Positions 53,611-64,000 of a stretch of 64,000 nt of DNA are shown here, piece after piece. The position numbers and the translations under genes are program-made. The notes under the pieces are model-generated. The model was given only the letters and a program-made list of their open reading frames with translations. It was not told the origin of the DNA and did not search any database. Origin of the DNA: Pachyseris speciosa (lineage: Eukaryota > Cnidaria > Anthozoa > Scleractinia > Pachyseridae); assembly GCA_016490735.1 (NCBI GenBank), contig JAEMWC010001426.1:80001-144000 (forward strand). Reading direction: 5' to 3'. Position 1 is the first letter of the stretch. Each line of letters begins with the position of its first letter.

Positions 53611-53619
53611 TTAAATTTC

Positions 53620-54080
53620 CGTTGTTATCAACCACTGTGAAAATTTTGGGCACGTATAAAGTCTGTTGATTAATGTCATTTACACAGAAGTCATGCGTCA
53701 GCGTTTTTTGTTCTTATTCAGTGATATTTTTACACTGGCAAGTGGTTTTATGTGGCTCATACCGGTTTCCAACACTTTCAGTTTGATTGCTCATTACTAG
53801 AAATAATTATATTCCTTATATACTTTATGTACCTTTACGTAACCCACTAAAGTTAAAGTATTGGGTTAGTCACTGCGGAATAATCATGTTATTTAATTAT
53901 ATTAAAAAAAAGAAAAACAACCTAATGTTCTTGTGCAGAAAGAAGCTGGGATTTAAAAAATGCACGGACAGGAAAGAGGAGAAAAATGGAAAAGGTTCTG
54001 GACTGTTAGAAGGCTTGGAAGGAGAAAGGAGGGCTGAAAAAGAATAGGGCATTACTCACTGCTAAGAAGACTTACGTCGG
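53620..54080. other. No recognised gene
   Basis: A short basic ORF at 53787-54047 (plus) has a Lys/Glu-rich end but no known motif. Confidence 0.45.
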
Positions 54081-54083
54081 GGA

Positions 54084-54255
54084 GAGCCACCTTTCAAGGC
54101 AAAACGTTTTTGTCGGGTGCAACCTGAGCCAGGGCATAAGTACGGGCAGACCAAGAGAGCGGAGAAAGCGAGCCATCTTTCAAGGCAAAGCTCATTTGTC
54201 AGGCAAAGCCTGAGTTAGGGCAAAAGGGGCGGGCAGAGCAAGAGAGCGGAGAAAG
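54084..54255. repeat. Two tandem copies of an 86-bp unit
   Basis: gagccacctttcaaggcaaa...gagcggagaaagc is followed directly by gagccatctttcaaggcaaa...gagcggagaaagg. The copies differ at roughly a fifth of positions. Confidence 0.9.
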
Positions 54256-54259
54256 GTCG

Positions 54260-55810
54260 TGGAACCACGAAGTCTGAGAGCTGTGACAAGTCGTTCGCGT
54301 TAAGGCGTGGTGAGGTACGTCAAAATTATTGTTTAAGCCTCCTTCAGCAAGGAGGAAAAAGGTTATAAAAGTTCGCGTTTACAAAGTTGTCGAGACGATT
54401 GTGTATAAAAATACTTCAGTGCTTTAATGTAAATAGTATTTTTCAATAGCGGTACTTTATTTTATATGAATTTAGTAGTAGATTTATTGGAAGTAATCTG
54501 ACAGTGTGTTGTTTAATTAAATAAAAATATTTTGTGTATTTATTTATTCATTTGCTTATGTTCTACAATTATGTTATTTTGAAAAAAAATAGCTGTTGTC
54601 GTTGTGTTCGTGGGAAGGGCCTTGTATGCCGGGTGTTTGCGTGGACACCAGGGAGCCTAGCACGGTGACAGTTTATGTCTCCTTTCGTGCGTTTCATGAG
54701 GCAGACTAAAATAGCTCAAAAAATAAGAGTTTGTAATCCTGGCACGAGTCACCCTCAACAAAAAATGACGCGTTCTCATAGAAAGAATTTGCAACCTACA
54801 CAGAGGTTTTTAATAGCTGCCTGCAAACGCTGCCGGCCGACACAGCAACCTCGTCCCCAGGTCTTCTCGAGATTCAAAAAGGTGGGAACGGAGAAGAAAT
54901 CTTAAAAGCAGCGATAATCCGAGATTGCGTAGTAAGCGCATGCTTAAATGGATTGTCTTGGTTATCAGTAACAAATATACTTGAAATTTCTTGCAATCTC
55001 ATTTCCACGTTCAGGCGGTGTTTGTACTACGATCGCAAAGTATCCTGGCAACGCCGATTCAGTTCATTTCCCTCGTATCTCGAGAGAGTCAACATCTCGA
55101 GTGCTTGTAAATCTTCCGTGATGTTATTCGTAGAGGGCGAAGCGCAAGAGACAAAAATATCTAATTTCGCATTCGTTACAATTATGAATCTTAAGACGAG
55201 ATCTTTCTAGTCAACAACAACAACATCTTTATTGTACCTTAAATTTTCTTTGATACAAAAAATATATAAATTAATGCATTAGAAAAGGTACGGACCTTTA
55301 GAAATAACTGTTAAGAGTTAAAAATACCTGAAGGTCAATAACTGCAGGATATAAAATCTACGCGCAAGTATCGATTGTCAGGGTCGAAGTCTGGAAAACG
55401 ACTGGTTTTCGATGATGGCGCACGAAGGTTTGGAAAATAAACGATCTACATCCTGATTTCCATCGTTGCTCTTCTATCGGCTGAATCCAGTTAGCATACT
55501 TCTTCATTTCAAAACAGATCGTTCATATGGAGAAAAACGACAGTCATTTTTTTTTAATTGAAGATTTTCGATCAGACAAACTGTATTGATTCGCTCTTTT
55601 CTATAGTCCGGGTCAAAACAATCTCTCAATTTTCCTTTTTATATTTTTATATTTTATTTTTTATTTTCATTTATTTGCCATTTTCATAATATTTACAAGT
55701 AATACGCCTAAGTTAGTGGCGAGGAGACCTCAGAAAAACCACAAGGCTTATAGGAGAGGCCACCTCGAAGGTGCTGTGTGGGTGCGGCATGACATTCGAA
55801 ATTCATAAGA
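54260..55810. other. No recognised gene; a retroelement-like tail near 55,215
   Basis: At 55213 caacaacaacaacatcttta and the following T-rich DNA look like the tail of a minus-strand retroelement. No domain-bearing ORF. Confidence 0.4.
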
Positions 55811-55820
55811 CTTATATTAA

Positions 55821-56070
55821 GCCTGATTTTCACTAGCGACGCAAGCATAAGCGCAAGCACAAGAGCACTTATTTCACTGTGAAAACGGGCTTAACGCAAG
55901 CATTAGCATAGTCAAGGATCACAAGCGCAAGGATCAACATTTTTCCTTTTCCTTGTGCTTGCGCTTATGCTTGCGTTCGCTTGCATAGTGTTCGTTTTCA
56001 CTTGGCATAAGCTACTTATGCTTGCGCTTATGCTTGCGCTTGTGCTTGCGTCGCTAGTGAAAACCAGGCT
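55821..56070. mobile_element. 250-bp MITE at a TTAA target with CTTGCGCTTATG motifs
   Basis: The ends GCCTGATTTTCACTAGCGAC and (inverted) GCCTGGTTTTCACTAGCGAC sit between TTAA sites (55817-55820 and 56071-56074). The arms carry repeated gcttgcgcttatg and its complement. There is no ORF. The pattern is piggyBac-like by target site; the family name is not known to me. Confidence 0.85.
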
Positions 56071-56079
56071 TTAACCCAC

Positions 56080-58190
56080 CTCGACATTTTACGGTTTATA
56101 AGAGGTGCGAACCTCCACATTCACATTCTATCAACCTTGACATTGACATACTTAATTTTAATGTGGAAAATACTCTTAGCTATAAATCTCGGGTACTCCA
56201 CTATGAAGCATGTTTCCCTCAAAGTGTGATGCGTGCTTGTTAAGTGCGCATGTGGCAAAACAATGACTACGATAAAATAAAAATGGAGTAACTGAACTGA
56301 TACCCAGCATCTCTGAATATTATCTTTATTCAGACACTGGAATATAAAATAGTAAATTTTGATCATTTATTTACTATAATTAATTTTCTATTTTTAAGCA
56401 AACTTGAAAACTATATTGCTTGGCTGCTAATATCTCTAACTTAAAACCCCTTTTGTGATAGTTGAAAGGCTGCTGCAGTCACTGATATTCATTGAGGAGA
56501 TAACCAAGGGGTAAACAGAATGACCAAATTGATGTTTCACATACCCCAGATATGGGAATGTCTATACTATGTGAAGAAACATCTGATATGGAGATAAGGG
56601 ATTATCTTGGCCAGACTACTGTTGCTTTGCACTGTTAACCCTATACTTCCACAAATTTAACAGGGTTTAGGCAATAGCAATCCAAGCTTACTACACTGTT
56701 TCACTGACTTAAGTTGGTAACTGCAACTTAAAAGTTGAGGATTAAGAGTGAGGTAGACTACGAGACGGTTTAGCGAGCAAAACTTCCACCGAACTGAAGA
56801 GCGTTATGGTTTACCACTGAAATGGTTATCACTCATTTTCACAACCGGTCAGAAGGTGACTTGCAAATGCTAAATGCAAACACACTCGAGTTACTTCGGT
56901 ATTGGGTGATATGTGCTGACGAGCCAAAGCACTGAACCAAAATCATGAATCGATACCCAATTAGACACCCAATTTAGTGTAATGGTGCAATAGTAGAATA
57001 CAGCAAGACAAAAGAAACTTATTTTGAAGTACAAGTGCTTTAAATGAACCCTTACTGCACACAATTTTAACGCTGTGGAACCAATACCAAAGCCTTAATT
57101 CTGGCAAAAGGAAGAACAGCTCCCACTGACCGACTGACTGAAAGCAACCTGTGGGCAACAGTAGGCTGAAAACATTATTATTTTCTTTTCTCCTCTACTG
57201 CAGCTTTCCACGGCACATAGTTATCCTTCCTAAACTATCCTTTCAAATGTGATGTTACCTAGGCCAACTCTTTTCTAACCTGCGATCAGGCGTTCTCTTT
57301 TTCTTTTGCACCGGGGGGGGGAGAACGTTTCCTCCTTCCCTGGTACAAAAGATCAAAAGTATTGTCCACTGTCCCAAAAGGGCCTTCAAGTGCATAACAC
57401 GTGAGTTTGCATTGTAGGTCACAGCTTCAAAATCGCCAAACTTTAATTAAGTCCATAATTAATTCAGGAAGAAAGCGAGGGGCGCCCGCGGGGTAAATTT
57501 GCGTGTATGTGCCAGGTTCCTAAATTTTTCAGAGGGTGAAAAGTACTGGTATGTCAAAAACAATCTGTAACAGTTTTATTTTCCTGAAAATGAAAATCCA
57601 CTCGCCAAACCCGGCGAGCTGGGGTAATCTACGATTTTCACTTGTCCCACGGTCATGACACTCTCATTGGCGAGTGGGCGAGTGGGCGAGTGCTAATTTC
57701 AAACCCTGCCTCCATTTTCACTTGTCAGTTTTGCCGTTCGCACAAGAACTGATGCTACTTCGTTGTGATTTTTTGTGGGTATTTTCATGTAATAGTTTTC
57801 GAAAACCTTCGTTTCAGATTTGATTTTGTCGTTCACACCAAGACGATTTATCTCCGTCGCTTTCGAACATCTTCACTTGGGGTAGCATTAGTGAAACCTA
57901 GGACCTACCTTTTCGGAGCGTTTACTTTGATATACGTAAGAATGGGAGGCCTTACCGGGAAATAAAACTGAAAAACCATTGTTCTGTGATGGAAGCGATT
58001 GAAAACGCCCTAATTTTTTTTAACCCTGTTCGGGCGTGGTTCTAGTTAGCAATGCTAAAATCGGACCGCAGTTCTCCTCAGAGTAAACGTCTTTCATAGC
58101 TATACTCAATACCGTGAAGCGTTAATGACAGAAAGGGTATTTATAGCTTGGCTCGGTATATGAAGCTTTTATCTGTCCAGTAGTAATTTA
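56080..58190. other. No recognised gene
   Basis: Unique-looking DNA with small ORFs only. A G-run near 57315 and gcgagtgggcgagtgggcgag near 57670 are simple repeats. Confidence 0.45.
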
Positions 58191-58225
58191 CAAATTTCTA
58201 CGGCCTAATGCACTAGGCAATTAAA

Positions 58226-58250
58226 CCCCCCCCCCCTCCCCCCCCCGCCC
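58226..58250. repeat. C-rich tract
   Basis: A nearly pure run of C residues interrupted by single T and G. Confidence 0.9.
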
Positions 58251-58684
58251 CCGACCGCCGGAATAGGGCGGGGAATTAACGCGGCTATACCGGGGCTTAA
58301 CGCGTATTTAACAGCGTGGAGTCACGGGGGGACGAGGAATTTAACAGTTACCTTCAAATAGCGGGCATGTTAGACATTGCTGTTTTTTCCTGTACAACCA
58401 ATGACTGGAATCTATTGATTTTATACATTGCTTGGACATCAGTTAACCCACGCAAGACAAGAAATGTTTTCAGAAATCGCTGTACTGATGATTTACGCGG
58501 AATATTCAGAATGCTAATTGGGTTCAGGCTCATTACCTAAAACAAGAGGGCACACCTATTCGCTAAAGCAAGGTTATCAAGGCTTCTGATTGGCTAAATA
58601 TCTGTTGAAAAAACTGGAATACTTTAGCAAGGACCACCGTTGCAAATGTAATAGATCTAACCAGCTATAAAATTGTAAACTAGA

Positions 58685-58968
58685 AAACGGTAAAAAACAA
58701 GCAAGGCTGGTTACACGGAATTCCTCGCCGTGTAACCAGCCTTGCTTGTTTTTTTGTTTTGTTTTGTTTTGTTTTTGCTTTTGCTTTTGCTTTTGCTTTT
58801 GCTTTTGCTTTTGCTTTTGCTTTTGCTTTTGCGTTTGCTTTTGCGTTTGCGTTTGCGTTTGCGTTTGCGTTTGCGTTTGCGTTTGCGTTTGCGTTTGCGT
58901 TTGCGTTTGTGTTTGTTTTTGTTTTTGTTTTGTTTTTGTTTTTTTTTTTGTTTTTTTTTTTACCGTTT
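58685..58968. repeat. Hairpin whose right arm contains an expanded hexanucleotide array
   Basis: 58692-58718 and 58728-58754 are perfect inverted arms (caagcaaggctggttacacgg). Outside them aaacggt (58685-58691) pairs with accgttt at 58962-58968, but about 200 bp of (TTTTGC)n, (GTTTGC)n and T-rich sequence lie between the right arm and its outer end. The array reads in three frames as Phe/Cys, Leu/Arg and Ala/Phe repeats, none a real protein. Confidence 0.9.
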
Positions 58969-59007
58969 CCTAAATATCTGCTACCTTACCGCTACTGCAA
59001 AAAGAAG

Positions 59008-59062
59008 CAGGACTTCGACTGGGGTTTGAACCCGTGATCTCGCGATACCGGTGCAATGCTCC

Positions 59063-59098
<36 letters not shown>

Positions 59099-59290
59099 AG
59101 GTCAATTGTGGGTTCATATGTTCTCGTGAAAGAAATGAGTGTGAATGATATATGAAATAAATCATATATGAACTGCGGAAATGAAATCAAATGAAGAATG
59201 ATCCTCGCAGTTGTGAGTCCTGAATTTTTTTCAGGCTTCTTTTCACAATTGCATAAATTGCGTTCACAACTGCGTGGGTCATTCTTCATT
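59008..59290 (-). mobile_element. tRNA-derived SINE, minus strand
   Basis: The complement of 59015-59085 has tagctcagttggttggagc (A box) and gggttcaaacccc (B box). The body has atatatgaactgcgg, which also occurs next to the tRNA-like unit at 6390, and a foldback cgcagttgtga.../ tcacaa.tgc. It is probably one SINE family at both places. Confidence 0.65.
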
Positions 59291-59299
59291 TGAAATTGT

Positions 59300-60010
59300 T
59301 AATATTGTTAGAAATGCTTTGCGTAGTGTGAAATTTGCTTCAGCTTTTATTCGTTCCGGGAGTGCCGGAAAGCCCAGGAAGCCTGTCAAAAGAGCTTTCA
59401 CTTAAGATTTCCGTGTAAAATGTTGAAGCTTAATTATCATTCACTTAAAATCGCTGTGTTAAGCCATTGAACTGTTGATCTTATTCTAGTCAACATCTAC
59501 TTACCTTTTGTCTTTTTCATGTCTCGTTTATGGACATTGGTCAAAGCCCTTGTTATGGCTTAATGTCGTGCCATTGTTTTCCCTCTAAACAGAAATTACT
59601 CATTTGCAATGCAACCGAAGTGCATCACGTGTTGTAAACAACGAATAATTAAGCTAAATGTAAATCAGGACAACACAACTTTTTTTTTCATTGAGTAAGA
59701 CAGAAATCAACCATCCACAACCAGCGTTTTTGTAACGTGAAAGACTCCTCAATTTTCCTCTGAATTTTTCAGCTGAACAAAGCTCTTTTATTTTCCTCAA
59801 TTTAATTCCCTGACGTCTTCTAGTGTTGGATTTCCTGAGCTGTCTTTGAAAACTCAAACCACTTAACTCCATATAACAATGTTCACTGTCCATTTACCCT
59901 TTGGTATTTCCGCGCACACGGCAAACGGCTCTAAGCAAGTAAAAATGAATTCATACATCACAGAGGTGATACGATTATTTATTAAACACCATCAGTTGAC
60001 TCAGTGACTT
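59300..60010. other. No recognised gene
   Basis: Short chance ORFs only. Confidence 0.45.
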
Positions 60011-60021
60011 AGGGTGCGTTT

Positions 60022-60062
60022 CTTTCTTTTTTTTTTTTTTTATTTTTTTTTTTTTTTTTTTA
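60022..60062. repeat. poly(T), i.e. poly(A) tail of the minus-strand LINE
   Basis: About 40 nearly uninterrupted T residues at the downstream end of the LINE that spans 60063-64000. Confidence 0.8.
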
Positions 60063-60283
60063 ATTCAATGCTTAAACATCGATTTACAGTACTTACGCTA
60101 AAAATACTGCCAATTTACAGTACTTACACTAAAAAAAACTAACAGTACGCGGATTACATAGCAAAAGAAAAAAAAACGAAAAAACAGCATCACCCATACA
60201 AGAAGATGAAAAAAAAAAAATAATGGTAAGGTCGTCTACAGTTATTCTTCGTAAAAGGATTTAACGTGAGAGGGGCTAGGGGA

Positions 60284-61177
60284 CTATAGACCCGGCAAAA
60301 GGAGGTCCCACTTTTTTTGTGAAGCTGTTTTCCTGTAGGTCTCAACTTTATGGAAATCCTTCAAGTACGCTAGAAAACTGCCAAGGCTAGGAAGTGACTG
60401 ATTTAGCTTGCATATCCATATATAATGCTTGGCGCATAAACAGCAGAAATTGATTTCGAGTTTGTATTTGGAGCTGTCTGGCCTCAGACCCAAAGCTGTG
60501 ACGAGCGACAATATCTGGTCGTCCTGATAGATTTTCAGAGATTGTAGCCAGGATTCGAAGGAGTTCCAGAAGCTACAGGTTTTGGGGCATCTCCAGAAAA
60601 GGTGAATCAGTTTTTCTGTTTCGGTTTTGCAGAAGGTGCATTTGTCATCGTCTACAAGCCCAACCTTCTTTAGGAAGTCATTTGTTGATAGTCGTCGATG
60701 TAGAAGCTTAAAATGAAAAAGTCTGAGATTTGTGCTTTTCGTACATTCGAAGGGTAGCTGAAAAGCCGCCCTCCAGTTGATCTCAATCATTGTCGTACTG
60801 CCAACACCGACATCTTCAAGCCATTTCTTTTGACTTAATTTAGGCGTTTCACATTTTTTTGAGACAAGCCTTTTGTATGCCAGTCTACATGGTTTTCTCG
60901 TTTCTAAAAACTTAGTCAGAAAATTATCCGCTCTGAGGGTATCGGTCCTTACACTTGGCTGTGGAAATGCTTTCCGTAGACCTTTGAGTGCGGAGATTAA
61001 TCCAAAAAAGGATAAAGGACACGGTTTCAAGTTATACTTGTCCTGGAAAGCAGAGAGGGACAGAAATTTGGGATTCGAAGAACCTTCCATTAGGTGGTGA
61101 ACTCTTGTGATGCCCTTCTTAAACCATTCTCTAAAAAAACTGGGTGACGATCTATTCTCACAAGAGAATTGAACCAT
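60284..61177 (-). pseudogene. L1-like LINE ORF2, C-terminal part with zinc-binding knuckle
   Basis: A 297-codon frame: FQLPFECTKSTNLRLFHFKL, then LHRRLSTNDFLKKVGL and DKCTFCKTETEKLIHLFWRC, with a CxxC...H...C motif. This corresponds to the region after the reverse transcriptase in L1-like ORF2. The stop at 60284 is probably the natural end of ORF2, about 220 bp before the poly(A). Confidence 0.88.
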
Positions 61178-61530
61178 AGGGGGTGCGAAAGATAGTTTTC
61201 ACTAGATACTACATTGGCCTCAAAATTTATTTCCGACCAAGCTATAAGCGTTTCTTTGACAAAAGGGTCTATTTCCATGCTCAAAAGAGCGGTGTCTTTC
61301 TTGTCCAAGTTCCCAGTAAGAAAAGCTTTCCCCCCACATTTTTCAAGTTCTACGTGATAAAAGATCTTCCATGCACTATTATTTTCCTCGTTTGGATATT
61401 TTTTTTATCCAGGTGGATTTCAAAGCCTTATTGAAAGAGGCGATGTCTATCATTCTAAGTCCACCTTCCTGGTAATCATTTATCATAATGTTCCTTTTAA
61501 CCTTGTCTTATTTCTCGTTCCATAAAAAGT
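61090..61530 (-). pseudogene. L1-like LINE ORF2, segment between RT and C-terminus, frame-broken
   Basis: Frames read FNFLWNEK, GGLRMIDIASFNKALKSTW and KDTALLSMEIDPFVKETLIA. GGLRM...FN.ALK..W is a conserved LINE segment. Stops at 61480-61510 and near 61390 break it. Confidence 0.75.
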
Positions 61531-61838
61531 TAAAAAAACAGTGAATTTATTTCATTGATTGTTTCAGGGTTTGTTGGGCAGGACGAGAAAACATAGACCA
61601 GTTGGGAAGCCACTAGACTTTTTAAAACCGTAATTTTTCCGAAAAGGCCAAGTCTCCGAAAACGCCAAGAGCTCAGTATTCCTCTAACTTTCTCCAGCTT
61701 ATCTTTGTAGTTTAAAGCAGTGCTTTCATCTGGGTTCGTTGAAAACCAAACCCCAAGGGCTTTTACCTTTTTCTTTGGCCATTTGAAATCTTTTTCGGGA
61801 CAGAGTTTAAAGTCTCTATCAGCACTGATCCAATCCAT
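61530..61838 (-). pseudogene. L1-like LINE ORF2, RT thumb segment
   Basis: LGVWFSTNPDE, then WRFRRLGLFGKITVLKSLVA and SQLVYVFSSCP. L.LFGK..VLKSL...QL.Y is the standard post-RT segment. It is frame-shifted from the piece above near 61838. Confidence 0.85.
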
Positions 61839-62475
61839 AGCGCTTCCGTCTTTTTGCTATTGAGTCTGAGGCCCGAGGCACAGCTGAAAGTGTCCAGAGT
61901 CGCTAGAGCTGCTAAAAGTGATTGCTCAGAACCATCTAAAATCAAGGTTGTGTCATCTGCGTATTGACTCAGTTTAATGTCATTGTTATCCACAGAAAGA
62001 CCTCTAATTTCTTTTTTCTTGCGTATGGCGTCTGCTAAAATTTCTACCGAAAGAATGAACAGATATGGCGAAAGAGGGCAGCCCTGCCGAACTCCTCGTG
62101 TAGGCGCGAAAAGGTTGCTTTCCCAGCCGTTGTTTAATACACTACTTTCAATGTTCCGGTAAAAGACACGAAACCACTTTTGAAGTGAACGGCCGAAACC
62201 AAAATGGATAAGAGTTTTGTGGATAAAAGGCCACTCTAAAGTATCAAAAGCCTTTTCGAAATCAAGAAAGAGGAGAAGGCCTGGGATATATTTGGATGCA
62301 GTGTACTTAATGGCGCTGTCAATTAATCGGATGTTTTCTCCAATAAATCTTCCCTTTATAAAACCAGATTGATCATTTGAAATAATATTGGGAAGAACAG
62401 CTTTTATACGATTTGCAATGGTTTTAGTTGCAAGCTTATAATCAAAATTTAAAAGCGTGATGGGTCTCCAATTTT
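61763..62475 (-). pseudogene. L1-like LINE ORF2, reverse transcriptase core
   Basis: One frame without stops reads NWRPITLLNFDYKLATK, NDQSGFIKGRFIGENIRLID, FLDFEKAFDTLEW (motif A), GVRQGCPLSPYLFIL (motif B) and YADDTTLIL (motif C with both catalytic Asp). All core motifs look intact. The frame has no start codon of its own: it is cut from the upstream part by a frameshift near 62480. Confidence 0.92.
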
Positions 62476-63213
62476 TTAACAGATCATGTTTAGGTCTGCC
62501 TCTTTCTTGGGAATAAGCTTGATTATTCCTCGCTTTTGGGAAACCGAAAGCTCTCCAAGTTCATAAGAAAAATTTAACGCGTCTATTAATAAGGTTGCCA
62601 GATCCCTCCAAAAAACTTTATAAAATTCTGCGGGGAAGCCATCTGAGCCCGGAGATTTCCCATTTGCCATACTCTTAAGGGCAACAAGACATTCTTCAGT
62701 ATTTAGCAGCCCTTCGCAGCTGTCAGTTTCCTCATTTGAAAGGCATTTTCCAGTTGCCTGAGTGAAAAAACCACTGTCTGCGGAGTTGTGCGCATTAATT
62801 GTTGAGGTGGACAGATTCTTATAGAAAGATTCACATTCTTCTAAAATGTCCTTGTCTGTATGCGCGTAGGTCGTGTCGCTTGTTTTAAGCTGCGTTATTG
62901 TTCCTTGCTTGCAATGGCGTTTTTCAAGATTAAGAAAATATTTGGTGTTCTTTTCACCTTCATTATACCATTGGGATTTGGATCTCAAGATTGCCCCTTT
63001 TGTTCGGTATTCAATTATTTCCTCCAGTTCACGCCTTTTGATCTCGAGATCTGTCCATAATTCAGTCCTTTCATTTTCCTTAACATTAGTGCTACTGAGA
63101 TTTATTTCCAAATCGGAGATGATCTTCTCAATCTCCTCTTCTATCCTTATAATTTTCTTTTTTTTTCTCGCCCCGTATTTCAGAGATTCTTCCCTCACTT
63201 TCAATTTGACCAT
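62476..63213 (-). pseudogene. L1-like LINE ORF2, linker and start of the RT
   Basis: A 245-codon frame with a helical linker (EEEIEKIISDLEINL), WYNEGEKNTKYFLNLEKRH, MANGKSPGSDGFPAEFYKVF and GIIKLIPKK. GEK...YF..LE and GKSPG.DG...EFYK are conserved in L1-like ORF2. It ends by frameshift just before NWRPITLL. Confidence 0.9.
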
Positions 63214-63399
63214 TTCCCATTAAAGGCTGGGAGATACTGAAATATCACCAGCGTATTCATCTTTCGTTCGTTGAATAGCTAATTTAATGCAGTTTATATA
63301 TTCAATCTCAGAAAGGACAGAAGTATTTAGTTTCCAAAAACCTCTACCGCGAGCATTGGAGTGTACTGAGTTTGTAAAGTGATCATCGAGTGATCAGTT

Positions 63400-64000
63400 T
63401 TATAGCCAGGTATTATATCGGCACAAAAAGTATTACAGAGGGTGCTTTCACTGATAAGAAAAAAATCAAGCCTACACTGAACTTCAGGTTTTTTTTGTCT
63501 CCACGTGTAATCTATTTTGGTCAGGATTCATAGCCCGCCACACATCTATCAGGTCTAGGTGCTCACAGAGTTCACAGACAACATCTCGTGCTTTTTGATG
63601 CGTTCGGGCAAGGCCGCCTTTCTTATCTTTAGCAATATCAAGAACAAGATTGAAGTCACCGCCAAAAATTAGTTCATCACAATTAAATTTTTTCAATTGT
63701 TCGGATACATTAATAAAGAAGTTTGGATTATCATTATTCGGTGCGTAAATGTTCACGAGTGTGCAGCACTTACCACTGGTTGACAAATCACAAATAAGAA
63801 AACGGCCCTCGGGGTCAACATGCGTGGCGGTAATTTGAAAGCAAAAATTGTTGTTAAATAAAATGGCAACACCCGCTTTTTTGGTTGAACAGCAACTGAA
63901 TAGCGCTTGGTAGCCCCACTCTGCTCGCCAATCGTTTTATATTTTCCTTGGTGCAGTGCGCCTCCTGAATAAAATAAACTGACATATTTTTGGAACGCAG
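63400..64000 (-). pseudogene. L1-like LINE ORF2, endonuclease domain, running off the right edge
   Basis: FIQEAHCTKENI (metal-binding Glu), GVAILFNNNF in an adjacent frame, LVNIYAPNNDNPNFF, ELIFGGDFNLVLD (Asp/Asn active site), and QCRLDFFLIS with a TDHS motif near 63395. This is the APE-like endonuclease. Frames change at about 63785, 63860 and 63490. ORF1 would lie right of the window. Confidence 0.88.

Noticed and set aside
58742..59037. Three overlapping ORFs of Phe/Cys, Leu/Arg and Ala/Phe repeats
   Set aside because: They are the three reading frames of a (TTTTGC)n/(GTTTGC)n array, not proteins.
61763..62475. Treating the YADDT reverse transcriptase as a stand-alone host gene
   Set aside because: It is flanked in order by LINE endonuclease, linker, thumb and zinc-knuckle pieces and a poly(A) tail, so it belongs to one L1-like element.

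Overview
The window is eukaryotic, intron-containing, AT-rich DNA crowded with transposons. The mix of repeats (Penelope-like element, L1-like and CR1/Jockey-like LINEs, tRNA-headed SINEs, many foldback MITEs) and the invertebrate-type alkaline phosphatase suggest an anthozoan cnidarian, most likely a stony coral. That is inference from family resemblance; nothing here fixes the species.

Host gene content. The only host family I recognise is alkaline phosphatase (ALP), on the minus strand at the left end. Gene copy 2 runs from an N-terminal exon (11580-11908) through exons at 9471-9716, 7489-7621, 5573-5713, 5082-5189 and 3853-4134 to the C-terminal exon 2664-2902. All intron phases that I could check are phase 1. 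Copy 2 is damaged: a 1-nt deletion near the start of the N-terminal exon, loss of the metal-binding Asp (GDGMG became GGGMG), an in-frame stop after the GGGR motif, and a 445-bp MITE in the same exon. A neighbouring copy 1 shows only its intact N-terminal exon (469-798) and runs off the left edge. Upstream DNA of the two copies is also homologous, so this is a tandem duplication. Two near-identical 52-bp exons encoding a signal peptide (27426-27477 and 46096-46147) have exactly the phase needed to splice to the ALP N-terminal exon and may be ALP first exons carried on duplicated blocks.

Layout. 0-12 kb: ALP cluster riddled with MITEs, a SINE, a tRNA-like pair and LINE pieces. 12-24 kb: mosaic of MITEs, LINE reverse-transcriptase scraps and duplicated blocks. 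24.4-27 kb: Penelope-like retroelement with a 557-aa reverse transcriptase ORF. 27.3-28.9 kb: dispersed repeats and a candidate ALP exon 1. 28,975-34,353: a 5.4-kb DNA transposon with terminal and subterminal inverted repeats, an 8-bp target duplication (TACGAGGG), a decayed minus-strand gene that starts with a THAP-type zinc finger, and separate ORFs for a multi-spanning membrane protein. A paralogous empty site at 47.96 kb confirms its boundaries. 36-39 kb: a rearranged second copy of the 17-22 kb mosaic. 39.5-45.3 kb: a decayed L1-like LINE interrupted by a 905-bp transposon. 45.3-48 kb: repeat blocks, second candidate ALP exon 1, LINE 3' end. 49.8-51.1 kb: large diverged inverted repeat with ATCAAGAT-type motifs, followed by a Penelope tail fragment. 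52-59 kb: SINEs, MITEs with TTAA target sites, tandem and microsatellite repeats. 60-64 kb: minus-strand L1-like LINE running off the right edge.

The best candidate for something undescribed is the THAP-domain transposon with its membrane-protein ORFs. The displaced ALP first exons, which sit divergently beside another small exon, come second.
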